Of a DNA stretch of 64,000 nucleotides, positions 1 through 11,989 are shown piece by piece; positions within the stretch are counted from its first letter, which is position 1; the number at the start of each line of letters is the position of its first letter. Source of the DNA: Hyalella azteca. Taxonomy: Eukaryota; Arthropoda; Malacostraca; Amphipoda; Hyalellidae. The translations under genes and the position numbers were made by a program. The notes beneath the pieces were generated by a model. The model ran no database searches and was not told the DNA's origin. It saw nothing but the letters and a program-made list of their open reading frames with translations. The stretch is from assembly GCF_000764305.2 (NCBI RefSeq), contig NW_025934728.1:186001-250000 (forward strand), given 5' to 3'.

Positions 1-420
1 ATATTTACCCAGTCATGTCCTATAGGAGCGATCCGACAAGATTTACGACATCCTACGGCGAGGCAGCAGGTAAATGCCCCGATGCTTGTTATTGAGATGT
101 ACAGCAGCGAGCGAACTGGCCATAACCCAGTCAAAATTAGAAGCAGTGTAGGAGCTGGGCCGGCGCTGAACCAAGAGCACGATAGAAGCATGCGGGAAGC
201 AGGAATCCAGCAAGGATGTCCGCTTATTACGGGGTTCAAAACGTTCTGCGTAAGGCCTTATTTGGGCGCTGGCGCTCGGCTGCAACGAATCAGTCCTGCC
301 GGGCTCCGGCTCACTTACAGCCGACACGCCCCATACGCTGCCCTATACCTGCTCTCTTTAGGCTTACTTTATTTTCTTTCGGGGATAACTAAAGAATTCT
401 GTCCACACAATTAAACGTTT
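1..420. other. GC-richer region, no gene recognised
   Basis: This stretch is visibly more GC-rich than the AT-rich sequence after it. Open frames of about 94-110 codons exist on both strands but overlap each other and match no family I recognise. A good acceptor-like tract (CTCACTTACAG, ending about 320) is on the plus strand and a GTAAGTGAG donor on the minus strand, so an exon is possible. It could also be TE-derived. Confidence 0.2.
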
Positions 421-2156
421 ATTATACTTTATTACACATTTACATAACCTATGCAAATAAGATGGATTGGCAGAAACGCCGCTTAGAGTATGATATACTA
501 CTGGCTTTATGCATCATACATACTCGCAATAATCAGCAATAACACATTTATGAACATTATTCTATATTCTGGTACAACTATTTCTGACAAAAATTCAGCA
601 ACATGTTAAGACACTGAATATACACACATCAATAATGCAAAGGGCAGAGCAAAGCGTAATAATAGGATAAAAATAATTAATGCAGTAGTCCTCAATCATA
701 AGTCATATTAACGAGATTAAATGATCGGATATCTCCTTCCTTAACCAAAAAATTCTCAAACCCATATTAACCGATGTAGCAAAAATTATATCATTATATT
801 TCGATGCAAGAACTAACATCAACGTAAGTTCAGCATTTGTTAATTAGAGAATTTATGAAGAATAATAATATTCCGAGCACTATTTAGAAAATCAATTAGA
901 CTGAATTTATGTCAAAATATTTTTGATAAATATTTCTTATCAATATTTAAAGTTTATAGCCTGTTACGAACTGTTTGATTTATTTCAGGAAATCAAACAG
1001 TTTTTCAGGAGGAAGATTGTTGATTGTACCTAGATGCAATATGGGATTTTATGCTAATCATTCTATATGGAATACCTCTCTTTACGTTACAATTCTTTTA
1101 AAAACTCATCTATTGCTTTTATATTCTTCGACAAGAAAGTTTTTTAATACATTTAGTCACCACCGTATAATATGACATACAAATCGTGAGCAAGATAAGA
1201 TATGCTTCGCCATGGTTATGACGTATAGTTGCGATTTCAATAAACATAGTATACAAAACGTTTAGGTAAACTAGTTGTCAACATAGAAACTCATTCGCTC
1301 TCCCACTTCTTACCAAACCCCCAATTCACCCCTATTGATGTCCTGCTCTCACCCTGCTTCGACACGGACACGGACGGCGAGCCGTTGCCTATATATATGA
1401 CGCTGTGAAATTCCAGCCAATATGCGGCTGCTCACTGTCTCGATTTTTAACAAGGGACAGTTTCCTGAGATTCCTGCTGCAATGAGGCTGCTAAACTGTT
1501 CTTCTGCCGTGAACGGCGCAGAATGCGTCTCCGCAATTTAACTGGGAACGGAATTGAAACTGCCCGAAATTGAGAGCAGTTCTTCGTCAAGGAATTTAAC
1601 ATGATAAATATGCCGAGTAGAAACGACTTCGTCTGACATATAGACTTTCTATAGACTTTCTTCTTTTCTTGGGGAAATGCAAGCGTAAACTGACGCAAAG
1701 GGGAGCGAACATGGTGGGTTTGTACAATAAATGAAATCAAGGCCACTGACTGCAAATGTTTTTTAAATCAATCACATGTTTTTAAGCAATTTTAATTAGT
1801 GTGAAGTCTTTTTATTTCGGCAGATAAAAGCGCGATTTCCAGGGGAAAAATTCTTCCGGTGGGCATCGGAAACGAGCTCAAAATTTCTATGAATATTAAA
1901 TAACTTACAAAACACGGCAAACTTAAAAAATTTAAATTCGATCTTAGAAATCAACAGTGCTAACAGTGGTAACATCAACAGCGCTGACATCAACAAAGCT
2001 GACACCACTATTTGCTGACACAATATTCAACATGTGTTAATTAACTTGGTTCGGGCTCAAAATAATCATTTCGTGCAGCTCGATATCATCAGTGCTGCTC
2101 TCCAGTAACTCAATATATTTCATAAAATACATATTGATTTGTATTTCAATGAATAC
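421..2156. other. AT-rich intergenic stretch, nothing recognised
   Basis: I see no gene, RNA or clear mobile element here. Open frames are short and show no protein-like composition. No convincing tandem repeats. Confidence 0.4.
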
Positions 2157-2390
2157 CTAACGACAATTTTCGGAACGTATTCTCTCTTCATACTCTTCTG
2201 GATATATTACAGTATCCCTCCTAATTGTTAAAAATATTGCTAACAAATCTATCACAATATTTCCATCACATCCCTCACAATGCAACATCTGAACAGTCTC
2301 GCTATGAATGTGCATCTCACTAACAGTTTGAATGTGGTTCAAAATCCCTGGAAACTTGCGCTCAATTTCTGGTGGCTTTTCATGAAAATC

Positions 2391-2556
2391 ATGGCCGACC
2401 CAGCGTCGGCCACAAGATGGCCGCCGATGATAATGACCGACCCAGCGTTGGCCACAAGATGGCCGCCGATGATAATGACCGACCCAGCGTCGGCCACAAG
2501 ATGGCCGCCGATGATAATGACCGACCCAGCGTCGGCCACAAGATTGCCGCCGATGG
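2391..2556. repeat. 42-bp tandem repeat, about 4 copies
   Basis: The unit begins GATAATGACCGACCCAGC and includes GGCCACAAGATGGCCGCC. The period is divisible by three, so all frames stay open (14-residue protein period on either strand). No homology or splice context supports translation, so it is treated as a minisatellite. Confidence 0.85.
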
Positions 2557-3235
2557 CCGCCTATGAAGCCCGGCCCTCGTTTCGTTGGCAGTTGGAATGT
2601 GACCCAGAATTTAATTTTCAAACAAGACTCGCCGACTGCTTGTCTTCATTCCCACCTTGGAATCCCATGACTGGAATCCGCAAATACTAGTTTGGGAACA
2701 CGGATCTGGAACGAGGATGAAATTCGGAACCGCAGGCGAGGAATTGGGAACGCCGATCTGATATGGGAATGTAAATAGGAACGCAGGCGAGGAATTGAAG
2801 GTCTGGGAAATGAAGGTAGCATTTCCAGACGAAAGATATTTTGGAAGATGAGTGTAGGAATGTTATATTACGTCCCGTGAATATCTATATACGCTGTCCT
2901 GCTACTACATTTTGAAATTAAAACAAAAATTACAATAGAATGAATGCAATTGTGCATGAAAGACGCCGAACAACAGTTGAGTGCGAGGTGCAAGAAGGAC
3001 GAATTTACCTGTGGACCACAAAGGTAACGAAATATCACTTTTAAAAATATATTACAGTAATCTTATTTCAAATAAATGTGCACTAACACCAATAAAAGTA
3101 TTACATAAGAAACACGGAGAATTATCAGGCGATGGCTCTGTGCGCTGTGCTGTACAGGGAAATACGATAACTAAAGGAAACGAGTGGCACATTTTGTTGA
3201 GTCTGTTCAAAAAATCGCATGTTCTAACTTGGAAC

Positions 3236-3735
3236 AACGAAATCGAACATAACACTTCCATTGAGCGACACTGAATTCACGAACGCACGCAGCCCATAAA
3301 ACCATTCAACATTACACTTCCTTTCTGGTACACAAAGAGATTTACGAAAAAATCCACGCACAATGCGATGAACATTACACATTCTTGCAGCCACAGAATT
3401 CACGAAAGAATCCACGCACAATGCATCGAGCATTACACTTCCTTTCAAGCAATGAGACTTATGAAAAAAAAAACACGCACAACGCACCGAACATTGAACT
3501 TCCTTTCACCAAGACACATATTTACGAAAAAAATCCACACACAACACTATGAACATTGCAATTCCTTCCACCAACACAGATATTTACGAAAAAAATCTAC
3601 GCACAACGCGATAAACATTGCAATTCATTTCGCTAACACAGATATTTACGAAAAAATTCATACACAACGCGATGAACATTGCAATTCATTTCACCAACAC
3701 ATATATTTACGAAAAAATCCACGCACAACGCTACT
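3236..3735. repeat. Degenerate ~61-bp tandem repeat, about 8 copies
   Basis: Successive copies share ATTTACGAAAAAATCCACGC and AACATTGCAATTC. The earlier copies (3236-3480) are more diverged and contain GAATTCACGAA instead. The 142-codon open frame across it is a by-product of the repetition. Confidence 0.75.
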
Positions 3736-3904
3736 ACAATTTCCTTATCTAGAGTTCGCTGGCAACCACGAGACGCCGCGTCTCTATCCAAATTGACATC
3801 GAGATTCGGTTGGACTGACGGGATCGAATCGCCACAAAATCACTGGAAGAAAAACTGAGACTCTGAATCGCCTTGTCGCAATCTTTAGTCAAGGAGGAAT
3901 TTTC

Positions 3905-4054
3905 CTGGGCCCATACTTCCAAAAAACGTTAAGAGATCGTAAGTTCATCAGCCAATCATTGACGGCCTTTCAAGCAAAATCCACCAATCATAGACAAGAA
4001 AATAGAGCGTAAGTACTTACGTTCACTTAGCGAGTTTTGAAAGTATGGCCCCTG
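3905..4054. mobile_element. MITE, hAT-like ends (family copy 1)
   Basis: About 150 bp bounded by imperfect inverted ends CTGGGCCCATACTT and AAAGTATGGCCCCTG. The interior carries the palindrome CGTAAGTACTTACG. Four other copies lie at 11.5, 15.9, 25.5 and 60.0 kb. CAGGG-type ends suggest a hAT origin (inference); no clean 8-bp target duplication is visible. Confidence 0.75.
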
Positions 4055-5650
4055 GTGTTTGGCTGGACGAAATTGTCCCTTTTGAAGGACGGGAATGCTT
4101 ACTTTTTGCTGCAAAACTTCAAGTGCTGCAAGAATGGTACTAATTTAACAACCATATGCAGCTTATAAACTACATTTGCAACACATAAAGCATGTATTTT
4201 ATGCTGTAAATAAGTAGCCGTAGAAGGATGACTTGAGAAAAATATAATAACATTATTTTCTGCTCACTCAGGACATTTCGCTATTGAAAAACACTCACCA
4301 CACAGCGTGTGCATGATAAATTTACATTCAGATGAATTTAAACATAATAATGCCAATAAGGCGTTAGAATTTCGTTCTCGTTAGAATATCGGATTTATAG
4401 ATCATTCATTTGCATAACATTTTCCAGTCAGGCTATTAGATTTGTTTTTGATCGACATTAATTTGAATGAATTTTTTAAACCTAGGGCCTGAGTAGAGGC
4501 GAATCTTTACTACGATAAGTGTTTTAAATATATCCCGAAAGCAGCACATGAGCAAATGGCTCAAAACTTTAAGACAACAAAAACTTCTACTCAATAGTTT
4601 TTGCCCGGTCAGAACCTCATTAAACTAAAGAGAATCACTGGTTTAACTTTACAAATAGGATAGGTTTTCTCTGGATAGGTTTTCAAACGTTTTTTACTTA
4701 ATGTATTTTAAAAGTTTTTGAGACATGACGTGATTTCTTTGCGACTGGAAAACTGAGAAGTGTTTTGTAATAATTTTGTATTTCAAAAAAACATGTAAAC
4801 TGTACGGTAAAACATCTGCTAAGTGCAGCATTGAACTATAGCAAGACTCGCTACATCGCAGAAGCTCATGATAAATAATGTAATTAAATATATGGACATT
4901 AGGAACATTGCTAGCTTTTCTAGCACAGTGTAAAGCATACAACATGAATATAACACTGTACTGTTCAGTAAGAGCAATACAGGCCACGCAATAGGCCAAG
5001 AATCGCACTCTTTACTCAGTCTTCATGAGTAAAGAAAAAAATGAAATATTTATTTCATTTTTTCTTCATGAAATATTTCTTCTTCATGAGTAAAAATATT
5101 ATTACACAAGGAACGCCTGAAACAAAAAAAGATAACTAAGCATTTGTTCAGTTTTCCGCAACGCAGCGGAAAGTTGACAATATTTTGACAAAAAATATTG
5201 AGCGACTTGAGAAACAAAACTTGCAGAAGCAAAAATACTCTGTGCTGACTGGCGATTCTAACACACGAATATTATTCAGGCTAATGAGTGGACCGTTGTC
5301 AACGAGTATGAACTTCTCCACTAAACTCTTGCAGCTCATTCAGTACAGGTTTCTTAAAGCAATAATACGGAGCAACGGTTTGCTCTTAGCTCGAGTTGTG
5401 GATAAAATAGTTGCATCGCTTTTAGGACAATAGCCAACTCATTTTTGTGTGTGTCCAGGCCACCTCGATAGAGGAGCCGTGAGCAAGCGAAGATCCGTGG
5501 TCAGGTTTTGTGATATGCAAGAGGCGGCGACCGAATTAACATAAAAAATTGAAGCCCCTGTCACGCGAGATCTGCGGTCACCGCACTATGAATCGACACG
5601 GACTGACACGAATCTGGGCTGATCCTGAGTCATGCCCAGTGTGTTGTAAG
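4055..5650. other. AT-rich intergenic stretch, nothing recognised
   Basis: Several ORFs of 60-104 codons occur on both strands, but all overlap one another and have low-complexity AT-driven composition. No mobile element or RNA gene recognised. Confidence 0.35.
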
Positions 5651-5669
5651 TGCTGAATACAGGGTAACA

Positions 5670-5785
5670 TGAATAGTGCGTGACACGCTGAGTCTGAGAC
5701 AGTGCGTGACACGCTGAGTCTGAGACAGTGCGTGACACGCTGAGTCTGAGACAGTGCGTGACACGCTGAGTCTGAGACAGTGAGT
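5670..5785. repeat. 26-bp tandem repeat, about 4.5 copies
   Basis: The unit reads GTGCGTGACACGCTGAGTCT plus GAGACA and repeats almost perfectly. No exon is recognised next to it. Confidence 0.9.
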
Positions 5786-5901
5786 CACGCTAGATATCTA
5801 ATGAATAATAGTTAGAACACTTGTAGATTTCAAGAGAACTTTTAGCTCTTACGAACAGGACTTCGCATCCTTGCAGGTATTGATGAAGCTTTGAATTATT
5901 G

Positions 5902-6272
5902 ATCTCAACATTGCCTCGAAAACTTGCCATCAACATTGCCTCTAACTCTTGACGTCAACATTTCCTCGAACCCTTGACATCAACATTGCCTCGAACCCTT
6001 GACATCAACATTGCCTCGAACCCTTGACATCAACATTGCCTCGAACCCTTGACATCAACATTGCCTCGAACCCTTGACATCAACATTGCCTCGAACCCTT
6101 GACATCAACATTGCCTCGAACCCTTGACATCAACATTGCCTCGAACCCTTGACATCAACATTGCCTCGAACCCTTGACATCAACATTGTCTCGAACCCTT
6201 GACGACATCAACATTGCCTCGAACCCTTGACATCAACATTGCCTCGAACCCTTGACATCAACATTGCCTCGA
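5902..6272. repeat. 25-bp tandem repeat, about 14 copies
   Basis: The unit is CATCAACATTGCCTCGAACC followed by CTTGA. Outer copies are diverged and inner ones near-identical. It passes directly into a second array based on CTCGAGACGCTCCTACATC (6272-6350). Confidence 0.9.
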
Positions 6273-6350
6273 ACCTCGAGACGCTCCTACATCCTCGAGA
6301 CACTCCTACATCTCGAGGACGCTCCTACGTCCTCGAGACGCTCCTACAAA
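6272..6350. repeat. 19-bp tandem repeat, about 4 copies
   Basis: The unit is CTCGAGACGCTCCTACATC with small length variants. It abuts the preceding 25-bp array, as if one minisatellite gave way to another. Confidence 0.75.
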
Positions 6351-7138
6351 AACCTGAAACATCACGAGACTCGAGGCTCATGAATGCGACATCCAAACTT
6401 TCGTTTCAGCAGCAGAATCTCGGGCAGTTCCCTAGAGGGTTGGATGGGAAAGTCGACGTGGAAAAGGCGAGGCTTCTAAGCAAAAAAAAAAACGCAATAC
6501 TAATGAGATAATAGGCTTTCTGGCGCTTTATACTGATTGATGTCATGAGTTGAACTGATTGAAGATGATTCATTAAAAGAAGGAAAATATTCAGACCAAA
6601 GAGTTTTTAGACAACGAGCCAAACGTACTGCAAGCAAAATTACTAAACTATGTGCATCACGCAAATGATCGATTAAGTACATTGAAAACCATCAAATTTT
6701 GTTTAGAAAAAGTCTGAATTAAAGCAAACCTCCGACTTTCATCGGTTGATATTAATTGATTGAGCAATAATTTAAAGCCAAACTCGAATATAATGTAAAA
6801 ATTTTGAGAAATACAATTTGAAAACAAACTGACGATGTACGAAATATTTATAACAATTTTCTTTTTAGTTTACAGTTCGACAATGAGAAATTTGAGACGG
6901 TATTCAATATATTGAATTTCGGACTATTGTATTTTCCGGATCTTTTGACAGTAACTGCAACAATAAATAAATAATTTATTAAATATTATTAATTAACGTT
7001 TTTATCAACCTAAATGTACATTAACTTTTTGCACACTGGAACATACTGGGTACTAATCTTGAATAATATTATTCTTTAATAGTATATAGCACTCACCGAT
7101 GTAATAAATTTTTTACAAGGACACACAAAGATCAAAGC
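6351..7138. other. AT-rich intergenic stretch, nothing recognised
   Basis: Low-GC sequence with only short, overlapping open frames. No element, RNA gene or coding exon recognised. Confidence 0.35.
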
Positions 7139-7265
7139 AGGAGTATAATAACGCAAGCAGCAACAGCATACATAACCGTACACAATAACACAAGCAGTAA
7201 CAGCATACATAACCGTACACATTAACACAAGCAGCAACAGCATACATAACCGTACACAATAATAT
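7139..7265. repeat. 37-bp tandem repeat, 3 copies
   Basis: Copies share CAAGCAGCAACAGCATACAT then AACCGTACACAATAAC, with single-base differences. Confidence 0.85.
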
Positions 7266-7619
7266 TTCTAGTGGTATTCACCGGAGGTTCAATAAGTGAA
7301 AACATTTGAAATAATTGAACTACGAGCGGTCGCTGAACTCTGACACAAAAGCCTTCACTTTATACTTTATGCACGTCAATAAACCATTATAATAAATAGC
7401 CCAACTATCATATTATGCGGCAGGGATAATAATTCTAATTAAGACCTAAAAAATCTTCATGTAGGAACTGGTAAAATGAGACTTTATGAATGATGAATAA
7501 GACTTGAACTAGAGTCAGGTCATCAGGTCAAACTGTAGTCATTAGCGATACGTGTTCGCCTTGTAATTTAAGTATAAAAAGCACAATTACCTTCTTCAAT
7601 ATATTCGGCCGCAATATTC

Positions 7620-7825
7620 TGGCAACTGACATATACACGGCATATACACGGCCTCTTATACACATCTAGATGTGNTGTACACGGCATGTACACGACCTGT
7701 ACACGGTATAGACACGCCGTGTACATGCCGTGTACACGGCGTGTACACGGCATGTACACGGCGTGTACACGGCGTGTACACGGCCTGTACACGGCATGTA
7801 CACGGCCTGTACACGGCATGTCGAA
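7620..7825. repeat. 11-bp GTGTACACGGC tandem repeat
   Basis: Near-palindromic TGTACA-containing units run on both sides of an assembly join at 7675. About 15 copies are visible. Because adapter sequence interrupts the array, its true length is unknown. Confidence 0.85.
7653..7675. other. Residual Nextera mate-pair junction adapter plus N
   Basis: CTCTTATACACATCT followed by AGATGTG and one N is part of the two abutting Tn5 mosaic ends of the Nextera mate-pair junction. This is a sequencing-library artefact, not genome sequence. It breaks the surrounding array. Confidence 0.93.
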
Positions 7826-7904
7826 CACGCAACGCCCTGCATAACGAGGGTTCAGGTCGAGGTTATCCAGCCATGAGCCTGACGCATGTCAAACTTCTGG
7901 AATT

Positions 7905-8097
7905 TGCCAGCAATATCGAAGCAGGTCGAGGAGTGAATAGAGAATTTATTAAATATTACAGACTTATATTCCGTTACAGACTTATATTCCGTTACAGACT
8001 TATATTCATTTGCCAGCAATATCAAAGCAGGTCGAGGAGTGAATAGAGAATTTATTAAATATTACAGACTTATATTCCGTTACAGACTTATAGTCCC
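7905..8097. repeat. Direct duplication with CAGACTTATATTCCGTTA units
   Basis: A segment of about 115 bp containing TTTGCCAGCAATATC and GCAGGTCGAGGAGTGAATAG is present twice in tandem. Each copy ends in 2-3 units of CAGACTTATATTCCGTTA. Confidence 0.8.
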
Positions 8098-8280
8098 AAC
8101 GATGACGTTTGGCCGGCGTTTTCAGTTCATGAAGCACGAATTTTGGTTTCAAGTTTAAACCAGACCATACCATTAAACCAGACCATTAGTTCTGAAATCT
8201 TTTGAAACGCAAATTTTATTTACTAATACGATTTGGGCAAAAAAATCGTAGCAACATCATGCAAAGTTGAAGTTCAATTA

Positions 8281-8446
8281 TTTTTAGAGCATTTTCTCAT
8301 TTATGAAAAAAGGCGCTATTGTGCTCGTCATGTCCGTCCGTCTAACCGTCTGTCTGTCCGTCCGTGACTTCATGTTTTCGGCAACTAGAAAATGCGCTCT
8401 CTGTCACTCACTGCAGTGAGTACTGATATATTTATTTAGTGATGTT
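8281..8446 (-). mobile_element. (GGACAGAC)n-containing interspersed repeat, copy a
   Basis: Family structure: AGCGCATTTTCTC arm, a (TCCGTCTG)n core, then GAGAAAATGCGC, a CACTCACTGCAGTGAGT palindrome and an AT-rich end. The plan, a short non-coding element with a GTCY-type internal microsatellite, resembles DINE-1/Helentron relatives of insects and bivalves. That assignment is an inference. Confidence 0.65.
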
Positions 8447-8634
8447 GCAAGGAAATAAAAGATCTCAAAAAACAACGCGACTATAAGAAATTCAGGCTTT
8501 AGAAGTCAGAGGAGCGATCCATCACGTTAAGGCGAGACATGTGACAGGCGAATCATCAAACATCCAATACAACAAAGTGTATAACATGGCACCTTCGCGT
8601 CATTGTGTTCAAACGAAGGCAATATAAAAAAACT

Positions 8635-8850
8635 CAACAGTTTCCAAGACGAAGAATCAATCTTATGATTGATTCTTACTACCAAAAGCTCAACAGTTTC
8701 CAAGACGAATAATCAATCTTATGATTGATGGTCAATCTCTTGCTTCAATCTAATGATGTCCAGCTTATCGAAGTTCACTCAATCTTATGATTGATGGTCA
8801 ATATTTTTATTTAATCTAATGATGTCCAGCTTATAGAAGTTCACTCGGTA
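8635..8850. repeat. Tandem/nested duplications with AATCAATCTTATGATTGA
   Basis: CTCAACAGTTTCCAAGACGA is present twice, as is a longer block containing TAATGATGTCCAGCTTAT and AGAAGTTCACTC. The self-complementary AATCAATC...GATTGATT element recurs three times. Confidence 0.75.
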
Positions 8851-9164
8851 TAAAGGCATTTCTTACCAAGCTGAACCATAGAAAATATAACATCGAAGTG
8901 ATAATTTTCGTTACACATTTTTATAACTTCACAACAATAGCGGGGCTTCATGGTCAGCCCAAATGAATCAATCAAGCTAGAAACGTGGTAGAAATATTGC
9001 TCAAAATGCGAATTTTTCATTTAGAAAATGATGGAAAGGTACAAAAAACGATGAAAACCAAGGTGGGCAGAGCAACAGAATATCATGGAAATACAAAACT
9101 GAGGTAAAAACAACAAACAAGCAACAAAATAAAACCGAAAAGATAAAACTAAGGCAAAAACGAA

Positions 9165-9361
9165 AAAATATATATAACTCAGCACCCACTGCGTGAGTGA
9201 CAGAGCGCGCATTTTCTCGTCGACGAGAACGTGAAATCACGGACGGACGGACAGACAGACGGACAAACAGACGGACAGACAAACGGACAGACAGACGGAC
9301 GGACATGACGAGCACATTTGACGAGTGCATTTTTCCATAAATGAGAAAATGCGCTAAAAAC
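9165..9361 (+). mobile_element. (GGACAGAC)n-containing interspersed repeat, copy b
   Basis: Opposite orientation to copy a, with the longest microsatellite core of the family (about 70 bp). It directly abuts the ACAGGTATGAGG minisatellite, so that array may have grown from its end. Confidence 0.65.
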
Positions 9362-9384
9362 AACAGAATATCACCGAAAAGATA

Positions 9385-9632
9385 GGTATGAGGTATGACA
9401 GGTATGAGGTATGACAGGTATGCTAGGTATGAGACATGGACATGACAGGTATGAGGCATGACAGGTATGAGGCATGACAGGTATGAGGCATGACAGGTAT
9501 GAGGCATGACAGGTATGAGGCATGACAGGTATGAGGTATGACAGGTATGAGGCATGACAGGTATGAGGTATGACAGGTATGATAGGTATGACAGGTATGA
9601 GGCATGACAGGTATGAGGTATGAGGTATAAGG
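9385..9632. repeat. 16-bp ACAGGTATGAGGCATG tandem repeat
   Basis: About 15 near-identical units with some 13-15-bp variants. On the minus strand it starts within about 15 bases of the donor of the candidate signal-peptide exon (9646-9724). That is consistent with the donor-proximal arrays in the downstream genes. Confidence 0.9.
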
Positions 9633-9645
9633 TAGCATTACTCAC

Positions 9646-9724
9646 AGACACAGAGCAGCAGCAGCGTCGCGAGCAGCAAGGGAGACCGTCGCTGGCCCCT
9701 CCAGCCCAGAGAAGAAACTTCCAT
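9646..9724 (-). CDS. Candidate first exon encoding a signal peptide
   Basis: Reading the minus strand from ATG at 9724 gives 26 codons plus one base, then a consensus donor (GTGAGTAAT). The peptide starts MEVSSLGWRG, has an RR pair and then the hydrophobic core SPLLLATLLLLCV, a textbook secretory signal. The exon is GC-rich against an AT-rich background. The following intron begins with a minisatellite, as in the SCLY and glycosyltransferase genes. I found no later exon on the minus strand, so the product is unknown and the call is inferred from signal-peptide shape plus donor quality. A longer open frame starting upstream is in another frame and less protein-like. Confidence 0.4.
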
Positions 9725-10739
9725 CGTCGCTTCAAACGTCGCTTCTATAATTCCCGAACATCTTCTTAGTTCAAAAATGTTTTAAAATATATTAAAACAA
9801 GTTCTTAAATTCAAAATATTGGTCTAAAAGTTCAGTAATATTTCGCCAATTATGTTTCACTTCACTAATTCTACTAATGCATATAATGATGCACACTACA
9901 TCACCATTGCAAATATATTATAAATCAACATTATCTTTATATATATTTATTAAGTGATTTATATGTTTGCTTGGAGGTTCGTCACGTTTACAACATATGG
10001 AAGAATTAATTAGGATGTTTCGCTATATATCGTTTGCTGAACCAACTTTATTGGTGTGTTGATCTGCGCCTGTTGAATAAATAAATTCAATATATATATA
10101 ATAAATAAATTTAATGTATATACATATAATAAATAAATTCAATATATACTCAATAAACTAATAGTCGCGCCGCTTAACTAAATTGCAATGACTATTTTCA
10201 TCGTTTTGATATTCACATAAAAGCCTTTAAAATTAAAACTAGACTATTTTTATGAAAGTTTCTACGTCTGGTATTAAAATCAGAAGGCATTTCGCATGCA
10301 TGTAACAATAATCGGATTTCCTCAAAATTAAAGAGGATTACTGGCAATGTTCTTTGGCTTCATGAGGTCTAGTACTAGTAAATATATTAATGCGCTATTA
10401 ATCATTCAATATTTGCTGAATAAATAAGGTAGCACATCATTACGCATTTAAATAGAAGAAAATCATCAAAATGGAGTAGGTTAGACTAACGTTTAAATTA
10501 TCAGCTAATGGACATTCGAACTAAACACAACTCTTTGATCGAGGAAAATAATTATCGGGATCACTTTTGCCTTATCTAATCCCCCTTAGTAATACATTAC
10601 ATCTATTGACGGCCATTCAGAATCATTAGAAGATATATTCCTCTGAAGAATTAAGAATTATTCGTAACATATTTTTGAATCATTTTCAGAGTGAATCACG
10701 AAGGCGCTAAGCACAGCGACCAGCTCACTTAGTGAACGA
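9725..10739. other. AT-rich intergenic stretch, nothing recognised
   Basis: Contains short AATAAATTCAATATATAT duplications at about 10075-10150 but no recognisable gene or element. Confidence 0.35.
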
Positions 10740-10832
10740 AATGTCGAAAGCGGAAAGACCAAACGAAATGTCGAAAGACGAAAGACCAAACGAAATGCAT
10801 GTCGAAAGACGAAAGACCAAACGAAATTTCGG
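10740..10832. repeat. ~26-bp tandem repeat, 3-4 copies
   Basis: Units contain ACGAAATGTCGAAAGACG and AAAGACCAA, with one copy expanded by GCATGT. Confidence 0.8.
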
Positions 10833-11483
10833 TGACAAAAGCATCGAAATAAGAGGATGACAAAAAAAACAGTTGAAAGAATAGACTAAGCAACAGAAGC
10901 AAGAAAGCACAAGAAAGGCCAGAGAGGGGGCCGATGATGTGAGAAACGTAGCGAGCTCGTTGCTTTCTGCTATGCAAAATACGATTTGTAGTCGTTATAT
11001 TAATATTATATTATCATTATCATTACATCATCATTATTTAATTATACGCCGTACACTATAATTGAATATTTAACACTTAAGATGATTTTTTTGTGGGCAT
11101 TTTTTGGAAAAATATGTTCCGGGAAAAATTGACCCTACGAAAAGTTTCCATTTTCTGATAGGGCCACAGCGTGCAGAGCTAATCTGAGAGCAAGCGATCT
11201 CGTCAGGGGCAGGCCATTTAATATTCGTCAAGTTCACGCCCGAGGTAACACTGCTTTCAAGTCCACGTTAACTTCATTGTTAAGTTAGAAAGTTCGCTTG
11301 AAAGTTGGCGGAATTTTCCCCAACTTCTGCGTAAGCCTGCGAGACAAAGACCTGCAAGAGCCAACTAAGCTGGATGACCAGCAACGATGGAAGCCGGTAC
11401 ATGAATATCTAACAAACTTAGGTAGATAAACACGATCTAAAGGACTGAAGACCTACGTATAAATTGCTGACATCCGCACGGCT

Positions 11484-11633
11484 CTGGGTCCATACTTTCA
11501 AAACTCGCTAAGTGAACGTAAGTATTTACGCTCTATTTTATTGTCTATGATTGGTGGATTTTGCTCGAAAGGCCCTCAATGATTGGCTGATGAACTTACG
11601 ATTTCTTAATATTTTTTGAAAGTATAGGCCCTG
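11484..11633. mobile_element. MITE, hAT-like ends (family copy 2)
   Basis: 150 bp with ends CTGGGTCCATACTTTC and GAAAGTATAGGCCCTG. The interior matches copy 1 (in the reverse orientation), including TCTATGATTGGTGGATTTTG. Confidence 0.75.
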
Positions 11634-11894
11634 GAAGACAAGGTATAGCAAGTGCCTCTGTACGACAGTAAAAGTTTTCTTTGATGATCTATAGCGAATT
11701 TGAGGGAAAGATGCGCCAGAACGATGTATGTGGGATCAACACAAGGGAAAGTGGATCGAATCCTGAGACTAAAACCGCCTTTCATTGCCTCAGATGCCTG
11801 AGTCCCATCAGTAATTAAGACAAAATGCATGCATCACCCACATGGCATTTATTTCCGAGGGTGACATCATAAGACTCACATAATAAAAATATAA

Positions 11895-11981
11895 TAAAAA
11901 AATATAACTCAGTACTCACTGCAGTGAGTGACAGAGAGCGCATTTTCTCGTCGACGAAAACTTGAGGTCACGGACAGACGG
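11895..11981 (+). mobile_element. Truncated (GGACAGAC)n-type repeat, copy c
   Basis: Only the palindrome end is present (AGTACTCACTGCAGTGAGTG to GAGGTCACGGACAGACGG). The microsatellite and the distal arm are missing. Confidence 0.6.
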
Positions 11982-11989
11982 AAATTATA

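Noticed and set aside
5902..6272. CRISPR array
   Set aside because: Unit-to-unit contiguous tandem repeat without unique spacers, in a eukaryotic genome. The same holds for all other arrays in the window.
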